Of a stretch of 64,000 nucleotides of DNA, positions 21,801 through 31,620 are shown one piece after another. The DNA is from Onchocerca volvulus (taxonomy: Eukaryota; Nematoda; Chromadorea; Rhabditida; Onchocercidae): the NCBI GenBank assembly GCA_000499405.2, contig HG738136.1, forward strand, positions 186,001-250,000, given 5' to 3'. The position numbers and the translations under genes were made by a program. The notes beneath the pieces are model-generated. The model worked only from the letters and a program-made list of their open reading frames with translations, did no database searches and had not been told where the DNA came from. Numbering within the stretch: position 1 is the stretch's first letter; every line of letters begins with the position of its first letter.

Positions 21801-23679
21801 ACTTTTCTATGCAAAGAATGCTGATTAGGAATATTGTATGAAATTGCTATATTTGCATATTAACAGTATTGATCAGTTTCTAAAAGTTGGTATAATGTTG
21901 TAAATATGAATATAATTTAATTGAATTCAATTAAAATTAAATAATATTATATTACTATTAATTATATTATTATTTATTTTTTTCTTTGTAAGTACAAATA
22001 TGAAAAGCTTAGATGCGATTATAGTTACATATTAAATCAAAATTCATGCCAAAATAATCAAGATATGGTGCATTTTTTTTTCTGATTTATCTGTGATAAT
22101 AATTAAAAAACTCTTCAGGGAATATGATTTCATAATTTCAAATTATCGTAATAATTAAATTTTTTCTAGATTACTGTAATAGTGAAAAAAAATGAACGTT
22201 GTACATCACGTAAACAGTATGAAGCAGGATCAGAAGATGAACAATTACCTAATTCGTTTACGGATGGTAGCATATTTGTTGGTAATACAGGACGAAAAAC
22301 GGTGGAAATTAAATCAATAAATCAAACTTCTGTTGAAATTATATTACGCTATATAGCTACGAAGATTTCTATTCGACGACATGGTGCATATTTATCGGTT
22401 GCTTTAAGGATACCTGAACGAATCGTTCAGGTATGTATTTTTGTTTTCGAAAAATAAGTTTTATAGTATATATGTGGTTTTGGTTTATTCATGTTTCATT
22501 ATTGAGTTTTTTAATCATTTATTTCTTATATTACGTCATATATTATCGTTATATTAAAGTTAAAATTTTTTTTTTTTGTTGTGCTATTTCACTCAGTTAT
22601 TCTTAAACATTCTTTATTCGTTTTTACTAATATTGTAAAAAAATTACATTTGTACGACAAGCAAAATATATGAATAAATTTAATTAATATAATTTTACAT
22701 CAATTTGATACTTTTATCCTAAAAATTTTGTTTCATTTTTCAAAAAATTTAGATTTTTCAAAATGCTGAAGATTAAATGATGAAGAAAAAATGAATTTGC
22801 TTCAGGAGCAAACAGATAATGAATTCGATATTTGTACATCAGGTTGTAGTCATGGTGAAATGGTGAAACTTGAAGAAGCATTGGCAAATCCTATTTCTTT
22901 CACCAGATGTCATGGAGTTCGAATGAAAATACCTTTAAAACTTGCAATTGGTAGATAACTGAAATTTTTGTTTTTGAATTCTTCATCAAGTTTTCGTGTC
23001 ATATTTTTGAATTTCTTTTATTAGCTTTTCATATTGAAGATTAATTTCAATATACACGATATTATTTAAATTTTAACTCAAATTCAATGATCCACTTTCG
23101 TTTTCAACAAGTAAAGAAACATCGATTGCTTTTAAAATATTTAAACAAAACTAATCTGTAATTTGTATCTCCAGGTATTGTATCCAATCATAGTTTACTC
23201 ATATTACTAATATAAATGCGCTATTCATTAATATACATGAACTTAACTGAAATGAATCGTTCATAATTCAACTCATTTTTAATAATAATTTCAATATAAT
23301 TACTGAAATTATTCATGAAATGCTATCTAAAGTATTTATAGAGCGATGCAGTCGTGCTAATGTAACGGATGCATTTTTCGATGCATGCATCTTCGATTTG
23401 CTAATTAGTGGCGATGAAATGTTTATTGCACAAATTGCTGATGCACAAGATGATATCATCGATTTATATTCACCTTACGTACGTCATTATTTTACGGGTA
23501 GACAGAATCTCACGTTATATGATTCCAAAGCTGGCCACAAATGGAAGCAATGCGTTGAAAAATCATTCATAAATTCTGATCAGACAGCCAGTTCAACTAT
23601 GCTGCAAAAACGATATATCAAGGATGGATTATTTATACCTATGCTAATTTTCATAATTCTGATAAATAAAATTTTCTAA
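18775..23679 (+). CDS. drag-1: repulsive guidance molecule (RGM) family protein, DRAG-1-like, seven coding exons
   Basis: Coding exons: 18775-18844, 19415-19509, 20474-20634, 21131-21329, 22170-22430, 22806-22950 and 23342-23679, all phase-consistent, giving 422 residues. Order: signal peptide (hydrophobic about 8-23), RGM_N with the hallmark ...YIYC...CRGNLKYH (about 60-78), RGM_C/partial VWD with CALFGxxHLRT (125-135), RFETC, AYPLIN and SFTDGS, conserved CTSGC near 272-276, then FFDACIFDLL (322-331) and a C-terminal hydrophobic run (about 407-422) typical of GPI attachment. Sequons are at Asn226, Asn317 and Asn366. RGMs are GPI-linked co-receptors that bind BMP-type ligands and neogenin/UNC-40. 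C. elegans DRAG-1 acts in the Sma/Mab BMP-like pathway. Odd: vertebrate Gly-Asp-Pro-His is Gly-Ser-Arg-His at 129-132, so the self-cleaved Asp-Pro bond is missing, and no RGD is seen. The symbol is by homology. Confidence 0.88.
19415..19509 (+). CDS. drag-1: drag-1-like exon 2: start of RGM_N domain
   Basis: Acceptor TTACAG, donor CAG|GTAATA, ends in phase 0. It encodes NSCLVDYCAD... to ...MNEPYCQ. The spaced cysteines correspond to the CxxxC and EFC cysteines of RGM_N. Intron 2 (19510-20473, 964 bp) holds nothing recognisable. Confidence 0.85.
20474..20634 (+). CDS. drag-1: drag-1-like exon 3: RGM_N signature
   Basis: Acceptor ATTACAG, donor CGG|GTGAAT, ends in phase 2. It encodes YIYCLSETNRACRGNLKYHT, which matches the RGM_N consensus YxxCxxxTxxxCRGxLxYH, and a further domain cysteine in EFSC. 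In vertebrate RGMs this domain carries the BMP-binding face. Confidence 0.92.
20941..21062. repeat. two decayed copies of an exon 4 segment, inverted to each other, in intron 3
   Basis: 21039-21060 matches exon 4 positions 21187-21208 at 20 of 22 bases. Read in the exon frame it encodes GLRHLRT against exon GSRHLRT. 20941-20964 is the reverse complement of the same motif and reads FGLQHLRIL on the minus strand. The two intron copies match at 20 of 24 bases, two of the four differences being G.U-compatible, so intron RNA can form a stem with a loop of about 74 nt. The sense copy is followed by TTTTGCAG at 21075-21081, a pseudo-acceptor. Confidence 0.75.
21131..21329 (+). CDS. drag-1: drag-1-like exon 4: RGM_C/VWD core with altered cleavage site
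   Basis: Acceptor ATTTTCAG, donor AAG|GTAATA, ends in phase 0. It encodes CTFPVDTAPHAVQRYCALFG then SRHLRTLNGRFETC and AYPLINNKHLLIQIT, aligning with vertebrate CGLFGDPHLRTFTDRFQTC and AWPLIDN. The Asp-Pro pair where vertebrate RGMs self-cleave is Ser-Arg here. Codons for this site (21187-21208) are the ones duplicated in intron 3. Confidence 0.95.
22170..22430 (+). CDS. drag-1: drag-1-like exon 5: RGM_C middle part
   Basis: Acceptor TTTTCTAG, donor CAG|GTATGT, phase 0 at both ends. It encodes ITVIVKKNERC, LPNSFTDGS and RHGAYLSVALRIPERIV, aligning with vertebrate LTIIFKNFQEC, LPAAFVDGS and RQVGRYLTFAVRMPEEVV. One N-glycosylation sequon (NQT). Intron 4 (21330-22169) and intron 5 (22431-22805) contain only AT-rich sequence. 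Confidence 0.95.
22806..22950 (+). CDS. drag-1: drag-1-like exon 6: CxxGC segment
   Basis: Acceptor GCTTCAG. It encodes DICTSGCSHGEM, matching LYLCLRGCPLNQ of vertebrate RGMs, and ends in phase 1 at the non-standard donor TTG|GTAGAT. Reading through the donor gives Gly-Arg-stop within three codons, so retention of intron 6 would produce a protein without the GPI tail. Confidence 0.88.
23342..23679 (+). CDS. drag-1: drag-1-like exon 7: C-terminal RGM motif and GPI-type tail
   Basis: Acceptor TATTTATAG. A second AG at 23331-23332 (CTAAAG) lies nine bases upstream and is also in phase, which would add three residues. It encodes ERCSRANVTDAFFDACIFDL, matching [21 protein letters not shown] of vertebrate RGMs, then LISGDEMF. 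The end is a hydrophobic run (GLFIPMLIFIILINKIF) preceded by small polar residues, as in GPI-anchored precursors. TAA at 23677-23679. Confidence 0.9.
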
Positions 23680-23761
23680 TGTATTTTATTGTTTTATTTT
23701 TATTCAAAAAAAAAAGAATCGAGAAAGGAAATCAGAATTTTTCATTAATTCTTTTTTCTCC

Positions 23762-23767
23762 AATAAA
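23762..23767 (+). terminator. likely polyadenylation signal of the drag-1-like gene
   Basis: AATAAA lies about 80 bases after the stop codon, preceded by T-rich and A-rich tracts. A second AATAAA overlaps the end of the coding sequence at 23665-23670 and is less likely to be used. Confidence 0.45.
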
Positions 23768-23779
23768 TCGTACGATAAT

Positions 23780-24720
23780 TCTATCGTAACATTATGCACC
23801 ATTTTTCTAAACAAAAAAAAAAAAAACAAAAAAAAAAAGAAATCAAAAGAATATACATACTTTTCTATATTAACTCTGAATTATTGATCAAATATTTAAT
23901 TAATTACTACCTAGTATTAAATTAAGGCAACTGGTCGATTGATTTGATTAAATGATTAGGAATTAGCGTGAAACACAACCAGTAATTAATATTTTATTCC
24001 ACAAATTTAGCTTGAATTCTGTATAATTTTTTTTCTTATGTTCCAGTAGCCTCATTTTTGAGAACCATTTTTGGAAACATTTTTGAAAATTTTTTCCTAT
24101 CACTTATTGAATACCAAAATTTGCATCCAATACCTATAAATAAGAACAGTAAAACTTATGCATTTTTCACGATATAATTCATAATTTGTTTCAAAACAAG
24201 AAAAAAAAAAAACTAAATCAGTTAGTTATTTTTCCTTTTGATCTTTCCAGTAAATAAGCAAATTAACTAATTAACTAATATATCAAGGTATATTATACTA
24301 CCAATACTTCACTTTATCAATTTCTAACAAATTAATCGGAATTTTTTTAATTTTTTTAGACAGTATAGATTTTATGAATGAAAAATAATTATTATTTCGC
24401 TTTTTTTTTACTTTCTTTGTCACAAAATAGAACTAACATTGGAAATATTTTTTCTCTATGAAATAATACGAAAATAAGAAATTATTTTAAAAAATTAAGT
24501 TATTTACAATTCGATCGAAAATAACAGATTTTTCAAGTGATATATTTCCGTATGAAGTAAAAATTTGAAAATAAAATGATCGAAAATGGTATATTTAATT
24601 ATTTAGTTATTTTTCTTTAGGTTTCTCGAAATATAAATGATAATATAATTAATATTACAAGCTTTTGTGAGAAGATAATAAGTACTTAAAAGTAATTGCC
24701 TTGTAATTTATATATTATCA
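23780..24720. other. AT-rich spacer, no gene seen
   Basis: A-rich runs at 23813-23840 and otherwise featureless A/T sequence. No splice-bounded open frame. Confidence 0.55.
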
Positions 24721-25631
24721 ATGATTTTAAAAAAAAAAATGAAAATAATGAATTTTTTCAGATCAAAGTTTCAGTTATTGCAAAAGTTGCTAGGCCAAGT
24801 AATAAATATAAGGCATAAGTCAATGCTTTCATCATTTTTGAAATTTCATCCTTTTTATTTAATGAATGAAAAGTATTTCTTCCTTATTATCGCTTCTCGA
24901 CAAAAAAAACTTGTCAAGTTGAATAAAATGAAACTTTCCTAAAAAATTTAGGGGAAAAAGATTGGAAATTCAATCAAAAAGAATTGATAAACAAGCGAAC
25001 TTTCTGATTAATAAATCCATCACCTTAAATTTGATAATTACTTCGAAACAGGAACTTTTGAAAAAATATTATATATACTTTTGAATATTTTATTAAGTTT
25101 CTGTATGATTAGTTAATGGTGATTATTATCACAATGTAAATGAGAAATGTTTGTATTATTTCATTCATTCTTTTTCTTTTTTTTTTAAAGCGGTAACTCT
25201 TAACTAAAATCAAATGATAAATGGGGAAATTTTGGTTAAATCCTTTCAATGAAATTTTAATTACAAGAAATAATAATTTTGCTTATTTTATTATTACTAT
25301 TATTTGTTGAAAAAATATTACGAGATAGTTAAATTTTCAGACATTGTTTCATTATGATTATTATCAAATCTTTCCACGACAAATAATGCTGTTTTCTATC
25401 ACTAATAATATTACCTGCTTAGGTAATACCGTAGCCACAAAATATTATTACAAAACAAATTTACCTCAACAATATTTTTTACATCCATTTTTTATTCCTT
25501 CATGTTGTAAAAACAAATCCAATCGATCATCTTACGAACGAGATCTCATCAAGTGTGATATTTTCCTTTTTCAATATTCTCACTGTTTAATTTTTATTTT
25601 ATTTATTATAAGTTATTATTTTTTATTGTAG
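24721..25631 (+). CDS. candidate two-exon gene with hydrophobic C-terminus, unknown product
   Basis: Not recognised. 25341-25631 follows a textbook acceptor (AAATTTTCAG) and is open for 96 codons to TAG at 25629-25631. It has two N-glycosylation sequons (NIT, NRS), several cysteines including a CC pair (IPSCCKNKS), and ends in CLIFILFIISYYFLL, like a membrane or GPI tail. An upstream piece ends in phase 0 at the donor CCAA|GTAATA (24799). It either starts at the ATG at 24721 or is an internal exon 24762-24798 after AATTTTTTCAG, encoding SKFQLLQKLLGQ. AATAAA follows at 25859. The Cys pattern is vaguely like small secreted Ly6-type proteins, but too incomplete to claim. Expression is unproven. 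Confidence 0.3.
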
Positions 25632-26067
25632 AAAGAAAAAAAAAGAAAAGTTCTTTTTGAAGGAAGAAAAGAAAGGGGATTTGAAAAAACGGAACAAAAT
25701 TACTGTTTTTGCACGTGTTAATTTAAAAATTGTTCCTTTGTGTAAATTTTTATATTTTTCCATAGTATTTCATCTTATATTATTTGTTTATCTGTGTATA
25801 TTGAGAAAAGTTTATATGTGATTTCGAACGAAGTTTAAAACTTTTTTTTTTTTGCATTAATAAACGAATAATGAAGGAAGAGAATGAATGCATTTGTACA
25901 AGAAAAAAATTCGCTTTTAAGTTTTGAAAATCGGAAATTTTTTTTACGTTTGACATCAAGAATTTGAAAAAAATGATTCCAAGGAAGTAATTCCTAAGTT
26001 TTGTTTTTCCAATTCTTAGAGAATAAGGATAACTGCAAATAAAGAGAAAAAAAAATTGAGAAAATTG
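25632..26067. other. AT-rich spacer up to the satellite edge
   Basis: Ordinary A/T-rich sequence with a possible AATAAA at 25859-25864. No repeat units or degraded satellite copies are visible here, so the array starts abruptly. Confidence 0.6.
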
Positions 26068-26184
26068 TCAAAAGGGAGAATGTACATCAAATTCTGTCTC
26101 AAACTGAAAATCATCAAATTTCAACAGCTATAGCTCCTTCTTTGTATCACCAATATTTCATTTTTTGTTGTCCCGCTCATGCAG

Positions 26185-26258
26185 GACGTTCCAAAATTTC
26201 GCTTCAAGCCACAGCAGTCGAAACTCTGGGCAGAAACATTCAATTACCTCAAACTTGG
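26185..26258 (+). other. 74-nt exon-like module, first example of one per satellite unit
   Basis: In every unit the T-rich tract CATTTTTTGTTGTCCCGCTCATGCAG-type sequence ends in CAG (26182-26184) directly before GACGTTCC. 74 nt later comes GG|GTAATTAA (donor-like, GT at 26259-26260). The segment between is the least AT-rich part of the unit. All variant units I inspected keep both AG and GT. Whether it is ever spliced is unknown. Confidence 0.4.
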
Positions 26259-29200
26259 GTAATTAAACCAATGTTTGTAACTACTTCATTCTCATATGAC
26301 TGTTGTACATTCAAAAATAATTAGATTGCTACTCAAAAAGTTCCAGAAAAAAACAAAACATGTCTACAATACCTTTGATTTCAAAAGGGAGAATGTACAT
26401 CAAATTCTGTCTCAAACTGAAAATCATCAAATTTCAACAGCTATAGCTCCTTCTTTGTATCACCAATATTTCATTTTTTGTTGTCCCGCTCATGCAGGAC
26501 GTTCCAAAATTTCGCTTCAAGCCACAGCAGTCGAAACTCTGGGCAGAAACATTCAATTACCTCAAACTTGGGTAATTAAACCAATGTTTGTAACTACTTC
26601 ATTCTCATATGACTGTTGTACATTCAAAAATAATTAGATTGCTACTCAAGAAGTTTTCGAAAAAAACAAAATACGTCAACAACACCTTTGATTTCAAAAG
26701 GGAGAATGTACATCAAATTCTGTCTCAAACTGAAAATCTTCGAATTTCAACAGCTATAGCTCCTTCTTTGTATCACCAATATTTCATTTTTTGTTGTCCC
26801 GCTCATGCAGGACGTTCCAAAATTTCGCTTCAAGCCACAGCAGTCGAAACTCTGGGCAGAAACATTCAATTACCTCAAACTTGGGTAATTAAACCAATGT
26901 TTGTAACTACTTCATTCTCATATGACTGTTGTACATTCAAAAATAATTAGATTGCTACTCAAGAAGTTTTCGAAAAAAACAAAATACGTCAACAACACCT
27001 TTGATTTCAAAAGGGAGAATGTACATCAAATTCTGTCTCAAACTGAAAATCATCAAATTTCAACAGCTATAGCTCCTTCTTTGTATCACCAATATTTCAT
27101 TTTTTGTTGTCCCGCTCATGCAGGACGTTCCAAAATTTCGCTTCAAGCCACAGCAGTCGAAACTCTGGGCAGAAACATTCAATTACCTCAAACTTGGGTA
27201 ATTAAACCAATGTTTGTAACTACTTCATTCTCATATGACTGTTGTACATTCAAAAATAATTAGATTGCTACTCAAGAAGTTTTCGAAAAAAACAAAATAC
27301 GTCAACAACACCTTTGATTTCAAAAGGGAGAATGTACATCAAATTCTGTCTCAAACTGAAAATCATCAAATTTCAACAGCTATAGCTCCTTCTTTGTATC
27401 ACCAATATTTCATTTTTTGTTGTCCCGCTCATGCAGGACGTTCCAAAATTTCGCTTCAAGCCACAGCAGTCGAAACTCTGGGCAGAAACATTCAATTACC
27501 TCAAACTTGGGTAATTAAACCAATGTTTGTAACTACTTCATTCTCATATGACTGTTGTACATTCAAAAATAATTAGATTGCTACTCAAAAAGTTCCAGAA
27601 AAAAACAAAATACGTCAACAACACCTTTGATTTCAAAAGGGAGAATGTACATCAAATTCTGTCTCAAACTGAAAATCATCAAATTTCAACAGCTATAGCT
27701 CCTTCTTTGTATCACCAATATTTCATTTTTTGTTGTCCCGCTCATGCAGGACGTTCCAAAATTTCGCTTCAAGCCACAGCAGTCGAAACTCTGGGCAGAA
27801 ACATTCAATTACCTCAAACTTGGGTAATTAAACCAATGTTTGTAACTACTTCATTCTCATATGACTGTTGTACATTCAAAAATAATTAGATTGCTACTCA
27901 AGAAGTTTTCGAAAAAAACAAAATACGTCAACAACACCTTTGATTTCAAAAGGGAGAATGTACATCAAATTCTGTCTCAAACTGAAAATCATCAAATTTC
28001 AACAGCTATAGCTCCTTCTTTGTATCACTTATATTTCATTTTTTGTTGTCCTGCTCATGCAGGACGTTCCAAAATTTCGCTTCAAGCCACAGCAGTCGAA
28101 ACTCTGGGCAGAAACATTCAATTACCTCAAACTTGGGTAATTAAACCAATGTTTGTAACTACTTCATTCTCATATGACTGTTGTACATTCAAAAATAATT
28201 AGATTGCTACTCAAGAAGTTTTCGAAAAAAACAAAATACGTCAACAACACCTTTGATTTCAAAAGGGAGAATGTACATCAAATTCTGTCTCAAACTGAAA
28301 ATCATCAAATTTCAACAGCTATAGCTCCTTCTTTGTATCACCAATATTTCATTTTTTGTTGTCCCGCTCATGCAGGACGTTCCAAAATTTCGCTTCAAGC
28401 CACAGCAGTCGAAACTCTGGGCAGAAACATTCAATTACCTCAAACTTGGGTAATTAAACCAATGTTTGTAACTACTTCATTCTCATATGACTGTTGTACA
28501 TTCAAAAATAATTAGATTGCTACTCAAGAAGTTTTCGAAAAAAACAAAATACGTCAACAACACCTTTGATTTCAAAAGGGAGAATGTACATCAAATTCTG
28601 TCTCAAACTGAAAATCATCAAATTTCAACAGCTATAGCTCCTTCTTTGTATCACCAATATTTCAGTTTTTGTTGTCCCGCTCATGCAGGACGTTCCAAAA
28701 TTTCGCTTCAAGCCACAGCAGTCGAAACTCTGGGCAGAAACATTCAATTACCTCAAACTTGGGTAATTAAACCAATGTTTGTAACTACTTCATTCTCATA
28801 TGACTGTTGTACATTCAAAAATAATTAGATTGCTACTCAAGAAGTTTTCGAAAAAAACAAAATACGTCAACAACACCTTTGATTTCAAAAGGGAGAATGT
28901 ACATCAAATTCTGTCTCAAACTGAAAATCATCAAATTTCAACAGCTATAGCTCCTTCTTTGTATCACCAATATTTCATTTTTTGTTGTCCCGCTCATGCA
29001 GGACGTTCCAAAATTTCGCTTCAAGCCACAGCAGTCGAAACTCTGGGCAGAAACATTCAATTACCTCAAACTTGGGTAATTAAACCAATGTTTGTAACTA
29101 CTTCATTCTCATATGACTGTTGTACATTCAAAAATAATTAGATTGCTACTCAAGAAGTTTTCGAAAAAAACAAAATACGTCAACAACACCTTTGATTTCA

Positions 29201-31470
29201 AAAGGGAGAATGTACATCAAATTCTGTCTCAAACTGAAAATCATCAAATTTCAACAGCTATAGCTCCTTCTTTGTATCACCAATATTTCATTTTTTGTTG
29301 TCCCGCTCATGCAGGACGTTCCAAAATTTCGCTTCAAGCCACAGCAGTCGAAACTCTGGGCAGAAACATTCAATTACCTCAAACTTGGGTAATTAAACCA
29401 ATGTTTGTAACTACTTCATTCTCATATGACTGTTGTACATTCAAAAATAATTAGATTGCTACTCAAGAAGTTTTCGAAAAAAACAAAATACGTCAACAAC
29501 ACCTTTGATTTCAAAAGGGAGAATGTACATCAAATTCTGTCTCAAACTGAAAATCATCAAATTTCAACAGCTATAGCTCCTTCTTTGTATCACCAATATT
29601 TCATTTTTTGTTGTCCCGCTCATGCAGGACGTTCCAAAATTTCGCTTCAAGCCACAGCAGTCGAAACTCTGGGCAGAAATATTCAATTACCTCAAACTTG
29701 GGTAATTAAACCAATATTTGCAACTATTTCATTCTCATCTGACTGTTGTGCATTCAAAAATAATTAGATTGCTACTCAAGAAGTTTTCGAAAAAAACAAA
29801 ATACGTCAACAACACCTTTGATTTCAAAAGGGAGAATGTACATCAAATTCTGTCTCAAACTGAAAATCATCAAATTTCAACAGCTATAGCTCCTTCTTTG
29901 TATCACCAATATTTCATTTTTTGTTGTCCCGCTCATGCAGGACGTTCCAAAATTTCGCTTCAAGCCACAGCAGTCGAAACTCTGGGCAGAAACATTCAAT
30001 TACCTCAAACTTGGGTAATTAAACCAATGTTTGTAACTACTTCATTCTCATATGACTGTTGTACATTCAAAAATAATTAGATTGCTACTCAAGAAGTTTT
30101 CGAAAAAAACAAAATACGTCAACAACACCTTTGATTTCAAAAGGGAGAATGTACATCAAATTCTGTCTCAAACTGAAAATCATCAAATTTCAACAGCTAT
30201 AGCTCCTTCTTTGTATCACCAATATTTCATTTTTTGTTGTCCCGCTCATGCAGGACGTTCCAAAATTTCGCTTCAAGCCACAGCAGTCGAAACTCTGGGC
30301 AGAAACATTCAATTACCTCAAACTTGGGTAATTAAACCAATGTTTGTAACTACTTCATTCTCATATGACTGTTGTACATTCAAAAATAATTAGATTGCTA
30401 CTCAAGAAGTTTTCGAAAAAAACAAAATACGTCAACAACACCTTTGATTTCAAAAGGGAGAATGTACATCAAATTCTGTCTCAAACTGAAAATCATCAAA
30501 TTTCAACAGCTATAGCTCCTTCTTTGTATCACCAATATTTCATTTTTTGTTGTCCCGCTCATGCAGGACGTTCCAAAATTTCGCTTCAAGCCACAGCAGT
30601 CGAAACTCTGGGCAGAAACATTCAATTACCTCAAACTTGGGTAATTAAACCAATGTTTGTAACTACTTCATTCTCATATGACTGTTGTACATTCAAAAAT
30701 AATTAGATTGCTACTCAAGAAGTTTTCGAAAAAAACAAAATACGTCAACAACACCTTTGATTTCAAAAGGGAGAATGTACATCAAATTCTGTCTCAAACT
30801 GAAAATCATCAAATTTCAACAGCTATAGCTCCTTCTTTGTATCACCAATATTTCATTTTTTGTTGTCCCGCTCATGCAGGACGTTCCAAAATTTCGCTTC
30901 AAGCCACAGCAGTCGAAACTCTGGGCAGAAACATTCAATTACCTCAAACTTGGGTAATTAAACCAATGTTTGTAACTACTTCATTCTCATATGACTGTTG
31001 TACATTCAAAAATAATTAGATTGCTACTCAAGAAGTTTTCGAAAAAAACAAAATACGTCAACAACACCTTTGATTTCAAAAGGGAGAATGTACATCAAAT
31101 TCTGTCTCAAACTGAAAATCATCAAATTTCAACAGCTATAGCTCCTTCTTTGTATCACCAATATTTCATTTTTTGTTGTCCCGCTCATGCAGGACGTTCC
31201 AAAATTTCGCTTCAAGCCACAGCAGTCGAAACTCTGGGCAGAAAGATTCAATTACCTCAAACTTGGGTAATTAAACCAATGTTTGTAACTACTTCATTCT
31301 CATATGACTGTTGTACATTCAAAAATAATTAGATTGCTACTCAAGAAGTTTTCGAAAAAAACAAAATACGTCAACAACACCTTTGATTTCAAAAGGGAGA
31401 ATGTACATCAAATTCTGTCTCAAACTGAAAATCATCAAATTTCAACAGCTATAGCTCCTTCTTTGTATCA

Positions 31471-31620
31471 CTTATATTTCATTTTTTGTTGTCCCGCTGA
31501 TACAGGACGTTCCAAAATTTCACTTCAAACCACAGTAGCCGAAACTCTGGGCTGAAACATTAAATTACCTCAAACTTGGGTAGTTAAACCAATGTTTGTA
31601 ATTAACTCATTCTCATCTGA
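31471..31620. repeat. divergent satellite unit segment with stop and many substitutions
   Basis: The unit starting at 31304 carries a run of differences: CTTATATT, GATACAGG, CACTTCAAACCACAGTAGCC, a TGA at 31553-31555, CATTAAATT, GTAGTTAA and TAATTAACTC. It is the most diverged unit seen and shares parts of this haplotype with the units at 33182 and 36625. Confidence 0.85.

Noticed and set aside
23320..23679. Independent single-exon gene starting at the ATG at 23320
   Set aside because: The sequence is the C-terminal RGM motif plus GPI tail, and it joins exon 6 in phase. The ATG lies in intron sequence.
26200..26220. CENP-B-box-like sequence TTTCGCTTCAAGCCACA in the satellite unit
   Set aside because: It keeps the TTCG, A and first C positions but lacks the GGG of the core, and the resemblance is expected by chance at this length.
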